Below are positions 1-8,134 of a DNA stretch of 64,000 nt, piece after piece. Below the pieces are notes generated by a model that was not told the origin of the DNA, did not search any database, and saw only the letters and a program-made list of their open reading frames with translations. Position 1 is the stretch's first letter; each line of letters opens with the position of its first letter. Both the position numbers and the translations under genes were made by a program. Source of the stretch: Streptomyces dysideae (lineage in GTDB: Bacteria; Actinomycetota; Actinomycetes; Streptomycetales; Streptomycetaceae). The DNA lies in contig NZ_KQ949103.1 in NCBI RefSeq assembly GCF_001514305.1, positions 1 to 64,000 on the forward strand. The letters are read 5' to 3'.

Positions 1-295
1 CCAGGCCTTCGGGCTCGGCTCCTACACGGAACTCCAGTCCTCCAACCCGGCCGTGATCGCCTTCCTCCGCGAGGCCCCCTCGACAGAGGGAAACGCGGAC
101 GACCTGGTCCTGTGCGTCAACAACTTCTCCCGCTTCGCCCAGCCCACCGAGCTCGACCTGCGCGCACACAGCGGGCGCCATCCCGTCGAACTCATCGGCG
201 GGGTGCGGTTCCCGGCCATCGGTGAGCTGCCGTACTTGCTGACCCTGGCAGGGCACGGCTTCTACTGGTTCAGGCTCCGCAAGGACGCCGCCTAG
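1..295 (+). CDS. treS: Trehalose synthase TreS, C-terminal fragment
   Basis: Only the last 97 residues are in the window, read from base 2. They form the beta-sandwich domain C that closes GH13 enzymes, with the conserved stretch LCVNNFSRFAQPTELDL and the terminal pattern GHGFYWFRL. TreS interconverts maltose and trehalose in the cytoplasm. Assignment rests on this tail and on the neighbour 83 bases downstream, a maltokinase, which normally follows or is fused to TreS. Together they feed the GlgE alpha-glucan route. The catalytic barrel lies outside the window, so another GH13 enzyme cannot be formally excluded. Confidence 0.85.
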   Translation, partial: QAFGLGSYTELQSSNPAVIAFLREAPSTEGNADDLVLCVNNFSRFAQPTELDLRAHSGRHPVELIGGVRFPAIGELPYLLTLAGHGFYWFRLRKDAA

Positions 296-378
296 AAGCC
301 CGGCGGGGCGGTTTCCCCCGCCCCGCCGGGGGCACGCATCAGTAACACCCCGACCACCCGGGGAAAGGACGCGACGCC

Positions 379-1767
379 ATGTCGGAAGCCGTCATCCGTA
401 CTGCCACGACAAGTCCCAGCCTCCTTGCGTCCCTGGATCCGCTGCTGCGCGAGTGGCTGCCACGGCAGCGCTGGTTCGCCGGCAAGGGGCGTCCGGTCAC
501 CGGGTTCACGCTGGTCGCGGCCACCGAGCTGCTGCCGGGCGGCGGCAAGCTGGGCCTGCACCATCTGCTGGTGCGGGCCCACCAGCCACCGGCCCTGGGC
601 ACCTCGCCCCAGCCCGGCGACTGCTACCAGCTCCTGATAGGCGTGCGCGAGGCGCTGCCGCCCCGGCTGGCGCCCGCGCTGATCGGACACGCCGCCGAGG
701 GCCCGCTCACCGGACGGACGGTGTACGACGCCCTCTACGACTCCCGGCCCGCCGAGCTGCTCCTGGAGGCGCTGCGCACCCGGGCCCGGATCGGCGGGCT
801 GCGCTTCGAACGGGACCCGGGCACCGAGATCCGGGACGGTCTGGTGCCCCGGCTGATGACCGCCGAGCAGTCCAACTCGTCGGTCGTCTACGGAGATACG
901 TTCATTCTGAAGCTGTTGCGCCGGATCGTGCCCGGCGTCAACCCCGACCTCGAGCTGCCGCTGGCGCTGGCCCGGGAGGGCTGTGCGCGGGTGCCGGCGC
1001 CGACGGCGTGGATACGGGCGGAGCTGGCCGGGGAAGCGTACGTCCTCGGGGTGCTCCAGCCGTACGTCCAGGGCGCGGCGGACGGCTGGGAGCTGGCGCT
1101 GCGCGAGCTGGCCAAGGGCGAGGACTTCGCCGCGGAGGCGCGGGCGCTGGGGCGGGCCACCGCCGAGGTGCACACCGCGCTGGCCCGGGCGCTGCCCACG
1201 GCCACCCTGGGCCACGCCCAGCTGGAGCTGCTGGTCGGCGGCATGACCGAGCGGCTGGACGCGGCCGCGCAGGCGGTGCCCTCGCTGCGGCCGTACGTGC
1301 CCGCGCTGCACTCGGCGTTCGAGGCGCTGGCGGACCTGGCCGCCGAGGGGCGGACCTGGACCGCCCAGCGCATCCACGGTGACCTGCATCTCGGGCAGTG
1401 CCTGCGGTCGCCCGGCGGTCAGTGGTCGCTGATCGACTTCGAGGGGGAGCCGTCGAAGCCGCTGGCCGAACGGCGGATGCCGCAGCCGCCGGTGCGGGAC
1501 ATCGCGGGGATGCTCCGCTCCTTCGACTACGCGGCCCACTCGGCCGACCTGGCGGTGCCGGGCTGGACCGAGACCTGCCGGGCCGCGTACTGCTCCGGAT
1601 ACGCCGAGGTCAGCGGCGTGGACCCGCGGACCGATCCGGTGCTGCTGCGGGCGTACGAGACCGACAAGGCGATCTACGAGGTGGTCTACGAGGCCCGCCA
1701 CCGACCCGACTGGCTGCCCGTGCCGATGGCCGCGATCGAGCGGTATGTGACATCCGACCTGACCTGA
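379..1767 (+). CDS. mak: Maltokinase (Pep2/Mak)
   Basis: This 462-residue cytoplasmic enzyme phosphorylates maltose to maltose 1-phosphate, the substrate of GlgE. The N-terminal cap begins with the family signature LPRQRWFAGKGR (about residues 29-40). The phosphotransferase core carries IHGDLHLGQCLR (catalytic Asp) and LIDFEGEPSKPLAERR (Mg-binding Asp), as in eukaryotic-like aminoglycoside kinases. The length fits the free-standing maltokinase family. The ATG at 379 follows GGAAAGGA about ten bases upstream. It lies between treS and glgB on the same strand with gaps of 83 and 23 bases, so the three are probably one transcription unit. Confidence 0.93.
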   Translation: MSEAVIRTATTSPSLLASLDPLLREWLPRQRWFAGKGRPVTGFTLVAATELLPGGGKLGLHHLLVRAHQPPALGTSPQPGDCYQLLIGVREALPPRLAPALIGHAAEGPLTGRTVYDALYDSRPAELLLEALRTRARIGGLRFERDPGTEIRDGLVPRLMTAEQSNSSVVYGDTFILKLLRRIVPGVNPDLELPLALAREGCARVPAPTAWIRAELAGEAYVLGVLQPYVQGAADGWELALRELAKGEDFAAEARALGRATAEVHTALARALPTATLGHAQLELLVGGMTERLDAAAQAVPSLRPYVPALHSAFEALADLAAEGRTWTAQRIHGDLHLGQCLRSPGGQWSLIDFEGEPSKPLAERRMPQPPVRDIAGMLRSFDYAAHSADLAVPGWTETCRAAYCSGYAEVSGVDPRTDPVLLRAYETDKAIYEVVYEARHRPDWLPVPMAAIERYVTSDLT

Positions 1768-1790
1768 GCTTCGCCGAGGAGGCACCACCC

Positions 1791-4256
1791 GTGACGCCCC
1801 GTCCCACGCCGAGCGGTTCGGAACCGAAGAAGTCCGCCGCGAAAGCCGCGAAGAGTGTGAAGAAGGCCGCGGAGAAGGCGGTGACGAAGAAGGCCGCCGC
1901 CAAGAAGACGGCCGGTAAGAAGACGGCCGGTAAGAAGGCGGCTGCCCAGAAGGTGCCGGCCCAGAAAACGGCTGCGGAAAAGGCCACCGCCAGGAAAGCG
2001 ACGAAGAAGGCCGCCGCCAAGAAGGTCACCGTGCCGAGCCCCGCTCCGTCACCGGAGGCTCCCGTCGCCGTCTCCCCCGCCGTGGACGCCGCCGACCGTG
2101 AGCGCCTGCTGTCGGGCACCCATCACTCCCCGCACTCCGTCCTCGGCGCCCATCCGATGCCCGGCGGTGTCGCCTTCCGGGTCTTCCGGCCGTACGCCCT
2201 GTCCGTCACCGTCGTCTCCGGGGACCTGCGGGCCGAGCTGCACGACGACGGGGAGGGTTTCTTCTCCGGGCTGTTGCCGCTGCGGGAGGTGCCGGTGTAC
2301 CGGCTGGGCGTGGCGTACGAGGGGGCGGTCGTGGAGACCGAGGACCCGTACCGCTTCCTGCCCGCGCTGGGCGATCTCGACCTGCATCTGATCGGCGAGG
2401 GCCGGCACGAGCAGCTGTGGCGGGCGCTGGGCGCCGAGCCGATGACGCACCAGGGCGTGGCCGGTACCCGGTTCACGGTGTGGGCGCCGAACGCGCGCGG
2501 GGTGTCGCTGGCCGGCACCTTCAACTTCTGGGACGGTACGGGCTGGCCGATGCGGTCGCTGGGCTCGACCGGGGTGTGGGAGGTGTTCGCGCCCGGGATC
2601 GGCGAGGGCGAGCTGTACAAGTTCCAGATCACCCGCCCGGACGGTTCGAAGACGCTGCGCGCGGACCCGCTGGCCCGGCGTACGGAGGCCCCGCCGAACA
2701 CGTCGTCGATCGTGGACGCCTCGCATCACGAGTGGACGGACGGGGCGTGGCTGGCGCGGCGCGGGGAGACGCCCGCGCACGAGGCACCGTTCTCGGTGTA
2801 CGAGGTCCATCTGGCGTCCTGGCGACCGGGGCTGACGTACCGTCAACTGGCCGAGCAGCTCCCGGCGTACGTCAGGGACCTCGGGTTCACGCATGTGGAG
2901 CTGATGCCGGTCGCGGAGCATCCCTTCGGCGGCTCCTGGGGCTACCAGGTGACCGGCTTCTACGCCCCGACGGCCCGGCTGGGGACGCCGGACGACTTCA
3001 AGTACCTGGTCGACGCGCTGCACCGGGCCGGTATCGGGGTGCTGATGGACTGGGTGCCGGCGCACTTCCCGCGTGACGACTGGGCGCTGGCCGAGTTCGA
3101 CGGGCGTCCGCTGTACGAGCACGAGGACCCGCTGCGGTCCGCGCATCCGGACTGGGGGACGCTGGAGTTCGACTTCGGCCGCCGTGAGGTGCGCAACTTC
3201 CTGGTGGCGAACGCCATTTACTGGTGCGAGGAGTTCCACATCGACGGGCTGCGGGTGGACGCCGTCGCCTCGATGCTCTACCTCGACTACTCGCGCGAGC
3301 CGGGCCAGTGGATCCCGAACGAGCACGGCGGCCGGGAGAACCTGGACGCGGTGGCCTTCCTCCAGGAGATGAACGCGACCGTGTACCGCAGGGTGCCCGG
3401 TGTGGTGACGATCGCGGAGGAGTCCACGGCCTGGGACGGCGTCACCCGTGCCACGCACCACATGGGGCCCGGCGGCTTCGGTGGCCTGGGCTTCGGCCTG
3501 AAGTGGAACATGGGCTGGATGCACGACTCGCTGGACTACGTCTCCCACGAGCCGGTCCACCGCAAGTACCACCACAACGAGATGACCTTCTCGATGGTGT
3601 ACGCGTACAGCGAGAACTACGTGCTCCCCATCTCCCACGACGAGGTGGTGCACGGCAAGCGGTCGCTGGTGTCGAAGATGCCGGGCGACTGGTGGCAGCA
3701 GCGCGCCGACCACCGCGCCTACCTCGGCTTCATGTGGGCCCACCCGGGCAAGCAACTCCTCTTCATGGGCCAGGAGTTCGCGCAGGGGGCGGAGTGGTCG
3801 GAGGCGCACGGTCCCGACTGGTGGCTGCTGGACCCGGCGTACGGCGCGGAGGCCGACCACCGTGGCGTGCGGGACCTGGTCCGCGACCTCAACACGGTGT
3901 ACCGGCACACGCCGGCCCTGTGGCAGCGGGACACCGACCCGGCCGGCTTCCGGTGGGTGGTCGGGGACGCGGCCGACGACAACGTCTTCGCGTTCCTGCG
4001 CCTCGACTCCGAGGGCACCCCGCTCCTGGCGGTCTCCAACTTCTCCCCCGTCGTCCGCCACGACTACCGCCTCGGCGTCCCCGACGACATCCCGGCCTGG
4101 CACGAGACCCTCAACACCGACGCGGCCCGCTACGGCGGCGGCGACGTCACCAACCCCGACCCGGTCAAACCCGACGCAGTGCCCTGGCACGGCCTCCCGG
4201 CCAGCATCCGCCTGGCCTTGCCACCGCTGGCCACGGTGTGGCTGCGTCCGGCGTAG
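1791..4256 (+). CDS. glgB: 1,4-alpha-glucan branching enzyme GlgB with Lys/Ala-rich N-terminal tail
   Basis: This enzyme makes alpha-1,6 branches in glycogen or GlgE-type alpha-glucan. The GTG start at 1791 follows GAGGAGG by eight bases, giving 821 residues. Residues about 8-80 are almost only Lys, Ala and Thr (KKSAAKAAKSVKKAAEKAV and similar), including a duplicated 15-base unit coding KKTAG. Two CBM48-type beta domains follow, then the GH13 barrel: GLRVDAVASMLYLDYS (nucleophile Asp), VVTIAEEST (acid/base Glu) and PISHDEVVHGKRSL (third Asp, branching-enzyme signature). Bacterial GlgB is usually 730-770 residues, so the tail is an addition. Function of the core is secure; the role of the tail is unknown. 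Confidence 0.95.
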   Translation: MTPRPTPSGSEPKKSAAKAAKSVKKAAEKAVTKKAAAKKTAGKKTAGKKAAAQKVPAQKTAAEKATARKATKKAAAKKVTVPSPAPSPEAPVAVSPAVDAADRERLLSGTHHSPHSVLGAHPMPGGVAFRVFRPYALSVTVVSGDLRAELHDDGEGFFSGLLPLREVPVYRLGVAYEGAVVETEDPYRFLPALGDLDLHLIGEGRHEQLWRALGAEPMTHQGVAGTRFTVWAPNARGVSLAGTFNFWDGTGWPMRSLGSTGVWEVFAPGIGEGELYKFQITRPDGSKTLRADPLARRTEAPPNTSSIVDASHHEWTDGAWLARRGETPAHEAPFSVYEVHLASWRPGLTYRQLAEQLPAYVRDLGFTHVELMPVAEHPFGGSWGYQVTGFYAPTARLGTPDDFKYLVDALHRAGIGVLMDWVPAHFPRDDWALAEFDGRPLYEHEDPLRSAHPDWGTLEFDFGRREVRNFLVANAIYWCEEFHIDGLRVDAVASMLYLDYSREPGQWIPNEHGGRENLDAVAFLQEMNATVYRRVPGVVTIAEESTAWDGVTRATHHMGPGGFGGLGFGLKWNMGWMHDSLDYVSHEPVHRKYHHNEMTFSMVYAYSENYVLPISHDEVVHGKRSLVSKMPGDWWQQRADHRAYLGFMWAHPGKQLLFMGQEFAQGAEWSEAHGPDWWLLDPAYGAEADHRGVRDLVRDLNTVYRHTPALWQRDTDPAGFRWVVGDAADDNVFAFLRLDSEGTPLLAVSNFSPVVRHDYRLGVPDDIPAWHETLNTDAARYGGGDVTNPDPVKPDAVPWHGLPASIRLALPPLATVWLRPA

Positions 4257-4321
4257 CCCATTTCGCCCCCGCCGGCCCTACTCGTCCCATCCCCAGGGGC
4301 TCCGCCCCTTCGACCCCGCCA

Positions 4322-4399
4322 GGGGGCTCCGCCCCCTGGACCCCACCTCCTCAAACGCCGGAGGGGCTGAGAGGACCCAGCCCGTCCGGCGTTTGAGGA
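4322..4399. terminator. Bidirectional hairpins between convergent glgB and helD
   Basis: Two inverted repeats lie between the stop codons of glgB and the opposite-strand helicase. GGGGGCTCCGCCCCC at 4322-4336 is one compact hairpin. TCCTCAAACGCCGGA (4348-4362) pairs perfectly over 15 bases with TCCGGCGTTTGAGGA (4385-4399) across a 22-base loop. No long T run follows, as is normal for streptomycete terminators. The CAAACGCCGGA motif recurs between convergent genes in many Streptomyces genomes. Confidence 0.7.
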
Positions 4400-4408
4400 C
4401 GAGGCCGT

Positions 4409-6697
4409 TCAGGCCGGCTCGGTGATGGCTGTGGCGGACGGGTCGGCCAGCGCCTTCGGCACCTGACCGGTGTGCAGCACGCCCAGCCGCTGGGTCGCCC
4501 TGGTCAGTGCCACATACAGGTCGCTCGTGCCGTACCGTCCCGGCTCGACCACCAGCACCGAGTCGAACTCGAGGCCCTTCGCCTGCCGGGGATCGAGAAG
4601 TACGACGGTCTGCGTCAGGTCGGGCTCGGCGCCCGCCGTCACTCCGTCCAGGCGGGCGGCCAGCTGTCGGTGCAGGTCACGCGGGGCGATGACGGCCAGC
4701 CGGCCCTCGGTGGGGGTGAGTTCGCCGACCGCCTTCGCCACCGCGCCGGGCAGGTCGTCGGTGGCGCGCACCCAGGGCCGTACGCCGGTCGAGCGCACCG
4801 AACTCGGCGGCTCGAAGGACGGGTTCTCGGCCCGCACCACGGCCGCCGCCAGCTCCATGATCTCTGCCGGCGTGCGGTAGTTGACGCCCAGGCGGGTGTG
4901 CTCCCAGCGGTCCTCGACGTACGGCTCCAGGATGCCCGCCCAGGAGCCGACGCCCGCCGCCTCCGCCGTCTGCGCCGGGTCGCCGACCAGGGTCATCGAG
5001 CGGGTCGGGCTGCGCCGCATGAGCAGCCGCCAGGCCATCGGGGACAGCTCCTGCGCCTCGTCGACGACGATGTGCCCGAACGCCCAGGTGCGGTCGGCGG
5101 CGGCACGCTCGGCGGCGCTGCGGTGGTCGTCCTCCTCGTGGCGTTCGGCGAAACGCTCGGCGTCGATGATGTCGTGCGCGGAGAGGACCTCGGAGGCCTC
5201 CGGGTCGTCGTCTTCCTTGTCGTCGAACTCGTAGGTGCGGGAGGCGTACGAGACGTCCAGCACGCCCTGCGCGTACGCCACCTGGGTCTCCCGCTCACGC
5301 TCGGCGCGCGCCCGTGCCACCCGGTCGTCCTCGCCCAGCAGCTCCGCCGCCTCGTCGAGCAGCGGTACGTCCGCCACCGTCCACGCCCGGGTCACCGGGC
5401 GGCGGATGGCGGCCGCGTCCTCGTCGCTGACGTATCCCACGGGGTCCGCGAGGAAGTCCGCGACCAGGCGCCGCGGGGTGAGGCGTGGCCACAGCTGGTC
5501 GATGGCGGACCAGACTTCGGGGTTCTCGGCGAGTTCGTCGCGGATCTGGGTGATGTCGCTGGCGTCCAGGAGGTTGGAGCCGTCGTACGGGTCGGTGCCG
5601 ATGCGCTCGGCGACCATGTCCGTGAGGGTGTTGAGGATGTGGCCCTCGAAGTGCTCCCGGGCCACGTTGTGCTGGAGCTTCGCGGCCCGGGTGCGTTCGC
5701 GGGCGACGTTCACCAGGTCGTCGTCCAGCATGAGGATCTCGCGGTCGTGCTCGATGGCGATCACCGGGTCGGGCAGCGCCTGCCGGTCGCGTACGACCTC
5801 GGTGAGCACGTCGGCCATCACCGCGCGCCCCTTCACGGCCGCCGCCTCGGGGGTGTCCGTGGCCCGCGCCTTCACGCCGGGGAACAGTTCGCCGACCGTG
5901 GCCAGCAGCACGCCGGTCTCGCCCAGCGCGGGCAGGACCTCTCCGATGTAGCCGAGGAAGGCGGGGTTGGGGCCGACGATCAGGACGGCGCGCTTGGCGA
6001 GCAGCTCGCGGTGTTCGTAGAGGAGATAGGCGGCCCGGTGCAGGGCGACCGCCGTCTTTCCTGTGCCCGGGCCGCCCTCGACCACCAGGACACCCTGGTG
6101 CGGGGCGCGGATGATCTCGTCCTGCCCGGCCTGGATGGTCTGCACGATGTCGCTCATCCGGCCGGTGCGCGCGGAGTTGAGCGCGGCGAGCAGCACGGCG
6201 TCGCCGGTCGGGTCCTCGTGTCCGGTCCGGGTCGCGTCGCCGAGGTCGAGGATCTCGTCGTGCAGGGCGGTGACCCGGCGGCCCTCGGTGGAGATGTGCC
6301 GCCGGCGCCGCAGCCCCATCGGGGTGTGGCCGGTGGCCAGATAGAAGGGGCGGGCGACGTCCGCGCGCCAGTCGATCAGGACCGGTGTGCGTTCGGCGTC
6401 GTCGGTGCGCAGGCCGATGCGGCCGATGTGGTGGGTGACTCCCGAGGCGAGGTCGATCCGGCCGAAGCACAGCGAGCCGTCCACGGCGTTCAGCGCGGCC
6501 AGCAGCCCCGAGCGCTCGGCGACCAGGATGTCCCGCTCCAGGCGGGCCTGCATGGGCGTGTTGCCCTGAGCGAGCGCGTCCGTGACGCCGGTCTCGGTGT
6601 CACCGCGCAGGGCGTCCACGCGCAGGTACAGACCGTCGATGAATTCCTGTTCGCGTCGCATTTCACCGTCTTGCAATTCGGCGTTTGACAATTCCAC
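4409..6697 (-). CDS. HelD-family UvrD-like helicase/ATPase (RNA polymerase recycling)
   Basis: The 762-residue protein starts with an acidic coiled-coil region (REQEFIDGLYLRVDALRGDTE, about 15-35) typical of actinobacterial HelD. It has Walker A GGPGTGKTAVAL (about 208-219), the UvrD-type box HIVVDEAQELSPMAW, and the late motif VALTRATQRLGVLHT. HelD proteins insert into RNA polymerase, release stalled complexes and in some cases protect against rifamycins (HelR). I see no rifamycin-associated palindrome upstream, so resistance is not supported. GTG 6697 overlaps its GGGAG; TTG 6691 has better spacing, and ATG 6661 is a third option. Confidence 0.88.
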   Translation of the reverse strand: MELSNAELQDGEMRREQEFIDGLYLRVDALRGDTETGVTDALAQGNTPMQARLERDILVAERSGLLAALNAVDGSLCFGRIDLASGVTHHIGRIGLRTDDAERTPVLIDWRADVARPFYLATGHTPMGLRRRRHISTEGRRVTALHDEILDLGDATRTGHEDPTGDAVLLAALNSARTGRMSDIVQTIQAGQDEIIRAPHQGVLVVEGGPGTGKTAVALHRAAYLLYEHRELLAKRAVLIVGPNPAFLGYIGEVLPALGETGVLLATVGELFPGVKARATDTPEAAAVKGRAVMADVLTEVVRDRQALPDPVIAIEHDREILMLDDDLVNVARERTRAAKLQHNVAREHFEGHILNTLTDMVAERIGTDPYDGSNLLDASDITQIRDELAENPEVWSAIDQLWPRLTPRRLVADFLADPVGYVSDEDAAAIRRPVTRAWTVADVPLLDEAAELLGEDDRVARARAERERETQVAYAQGVLDVSYASRTYEFDDKEDDDPEASEVLSAHDIIDAERFAERHEEDDHRSAAERAAADRTWAFGHIVVDEAQELSPMAWRLLMRRSPTRSMTLVGDPAQTAEAAGVGSWAGILEPYVEDRWEHTRLGVNYRTPAEIMELAAAVVRAENPSFEPPSSVRSTGVRPWVRATDDLPGAVAKAVGELTPTEGRLAVIAPRDLHRQLAARLDGVTAGAEPDLTQTVVLLDPRQAKGLEFDSVLVVEPGRYGTSDLYVALTRATQRLGVLHTGQVPKALADPSATAITEPA

Positions 6698-6778
6698 TCC
6701 CGCCCGGATATACTCTGCTCACTGACCTTCTTTGCGACTCAATTCCCATGAAGTCGCGAATCATCGAATATACGCAAA

Positions 6779-6812
6779 GAAATCCCCCGAGCGCAATTGC
6801 TCGGGGGATTTC
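6779..6812. terminator. Strong intrinsic terminator after the thioredoxin gene
   Basis: GAAATCCCCCGAGC (6779-6792) pairs perfectly with GCTCGGGGGATTTC (6799-6812) around a six-base loop. On the minus strand the hairpin is followed by a T-rich run (TTTCTTTGCG), so it ends the MerR-thioredoxin transcript. A second, longer-range pairing (TTCTTTGCG at 6728-6736 with CGCAAAGAA at 6773-6781) overlaps one arm and could compete with it. Confidence 0.85.
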
Positions 6813-6840
6813 TCTTTGCCCTGTTCTTGCCCTGGTCGGG

Positions 6841-7173
6841 TCACAGCACGTCGGACAGCTCCTCCAGCAGCCGCCGCTTGGGCCGCGCCCCCACCATCGA
6901 CTTCACGGGCTCCCCGCCGCGGAACACCATGAACGTCGGCATCGACAGCACCTTGTACGCGTTCGTGGTCTCGGGGTTGGTGTCCACGTCCAGCTGGACC
7001 ACCTTGAGCCGCTCGCCCTCCTCGACGGCGAGGGCACTGAGCACCGGTCCCATCTGCCGGCACGGCGGGCACCAGTCGGCGGTGAACTCCACCAGCACCG
7101 GCAGTTCCGCCCCGATCACCTCCGCCGCGAAGTCCGCGTCCGTCACCTCGGCCACACCCGCCGCCTTGATCAC
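6841..7173 (-). CDS. Thioredoxin-family protein
   Basis: A small cytoplasmic thioredoxin of 110 residues with active site WCPPC (Cys35 and Cys38), rather than the usual WCGPC, and the cis-Pro region MPTFMVF. GTG 7173 is chosen because GGAG lies a few bases upstream and its first bases overlap the stop of the upstream MerR gene as GTGA, so the two are translationally coupled. It probably reduces disulfides in partners of that regulator's pathway, but the partner is not shown. A hairpin terminator follows 30 bases downstream. Confidence 0.9.
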   Translation of the reverse strand: MIKAAGVAEVTDADFAAEVIGAELPVLVEFTADWCPPCRQMGPVLSALAVEEGERLKVVQLDVDTNPETTNAYKVLSMPTFMVFRGGEPVKSMVGARPKRRLLEELSDVL

Positions 7174-7556
7174 AGCTCCTGCCCTCCCAGTTCGCACAAC
7201 GGTGGTTCCTCCTCGACCGTGGCCAGCCGCACCCCGATCTTCGCCCGCACGGCCTGCAACTCCCCGATCAGCTCGTCGAGTTCGGCCAGCTTGCGCCGGT
7301 AGACCGCGACCGACGCCGGGCAGGTGTCACCCTCCGGGTGACCGGCCCGCAGACACTCCACGAACGGCCGCGTCTCCTCCAGGTCGAACCCGAAGTCCTG
7401 CAGCGTCCTGATCTGCCTGAGCAGCTGCAGGTCGGACTCGTCGTAGCTCCGATAGCCATTCTCGCCCCGCCGCGCGGGCAGCAGCCCCCGCGTCTCGTAG
7501 TACCGCAGCGTCCGCGTCGTGGTCCCGGCCCGTGCGGCCAGCTCGCCGATTCGCAT
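7170..7556 (-). CDS. MerR-family transcriptional regulator, possible thiol sensor
   Basis: The 128-residue protein has the MerR winged helix at its start (MRIGELAARAGTTTRTLRYY) followed by a long dimerisation helix. Effector-region cysteines are Cys68 and Cys79 (ECLRAGHPEGDTC, spacing C-x10-C) and Cys121 near the end. ATG 7556 is preferred over longer versions because it begins the conserved domain and lies at the predicted transcription start, so the mRNA is probably leaderless. It overlaps the thioredoxin gene by four bases, which suggests control of a thiol-redox function. The inducer is unknown. Confidence 0.9.
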   Translation of the reverse strand: MRIGELAARAGTTTRTLRYYETRGLLPARRGENGYRSYDESDLQLLRQIRTLQDFGFDLEETRPFVECLRAGHPEGDTCPASVAVYRRKLAELDELIGELQAVRAKIGVRLATVEEEPPLCELGGQEL

Positions 7557-7563
7557 GCCTACG

Positions 7564-7594
7564 AACGTAAGCCTTGACCCCGACGTCAAGGCAA
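7564..7594 (-). promoter_or_regulatory. MerR-type promoter and operator
   Basis: On the minus strand a -35 element TTGCCT (7594-7589) and a -10 element TACGTT (7569-7564) are separated by 19 bases, the long spacer that MerR activators need. Centred in the spacer is the perfect 8-bp inverted repeat GCCTTGAC/GTCAAGGC (7571-7578 and 7585-7592). The expected transcription start is about 7556, the regulator's own ATG. The 3' end of the Lrp gene overlaps the operator. Confidence 0.75.
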
Positions 7595-8095
7595 CAGCGG
7601 TTTCCGCTCCACCGGGGAGGTGAGCACGATCGACGTCGTCGTACGGCCCAGGGCGGAGACCGCTTCGAGGACCTCCTCCAGATGGACGGTGTCCCGGACG
7701 GCGGCTTTGAGGATCCAGCAGTCCTCGCCGACCACGTGGTGCACCTCGGTGATCTCGGGGCGCTCCATCAGCTCCAGGGTCCTGGGGTGCCGAAGGTTGT
7801 AGCCGCCGTGCGGGTTGACCCGGATGAACGCCTGGATGCCGTACCCGAGGCGGGCGGGCACGACCTGGGCGCCGTAGCCGCTGATCACCCCCGCCGCCTC
7901 CAGTCGCCGCACCCGCTCGGTGACGGCGGCCGGACTCAGCCGCACCCGGCGGCCCAGCTCGCTGAGCTTGATCCGCCCGTCCGTCTGGAGGAGCTGCAGG
8001 ATCTGCCGGTCCAGCGCGTCGAAGGCCACCGACGTTTCGCTGGCAGCGGCGCGCAACTGCCGTGGTTCTTTCGGCGCGGCGGCTGGAACTCCCAT
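7586..8095 (-). CDS. Lrp/AsnC-family transcriptional regulator
   Basis: 169 residues: an N-terminal helix-turn-helix (LDRQILQLLQTDGRIKLSEL, then LSPAAVTERVRRLEAAGVISGY) and a RAM ligand-binding domain (ITEVHHVVGEDCWILKAAV). Lrp proteins form octameric or hexadecameric assemblies that sense amino acids. It is transcribed divergently from the epimerase gene at 8135, with only 39 bases between, so it may control that gene. Its stop codon lies inside the MerR operator, so read-through could disturb that promoter. The first 20 residues (Ala/Pro-rich) are not part of the domain and the start could be internal. Confidence 0.9.
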   Translation of the reverse strand: MGVPAAAPKEPRQLRAAASETSVAFDALDRQILQLLQTDGRIKLSELGRRVRLSPAAVTERVRRLEAAGVISGYGAQVVPARLGYGIQAFIRVNPHGGYNLRHPRTLELMERPEITEVHHVVGEDCWILKAAVRDTVHLEEVLEAVSALGRTTTSIVLTSPVERKPLLP

Positions 8096-8134
8096 GGTTC
8101 CCCCTTCAGGACGTGGCTGTACGCCGGGAGAATT

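Noticed and set aside
292..1788. Long minus-strand frame opposite maltokinase
   Set aside because: Its Arg/Pro/Gly/His composition and lack of motifs show it is an antisense shadow of a high-GC gene. The same holds for the long minus frames at 2049-4190 and 27639-30896 and plus frames at 4472-6688 and 32580-34184.
4409..6697. Rifamycin-resistance HelR under a rifamycin-associated element
   Set aside because: I found no such palindrome in the 140 bases upstream; the general HelD role is kept.
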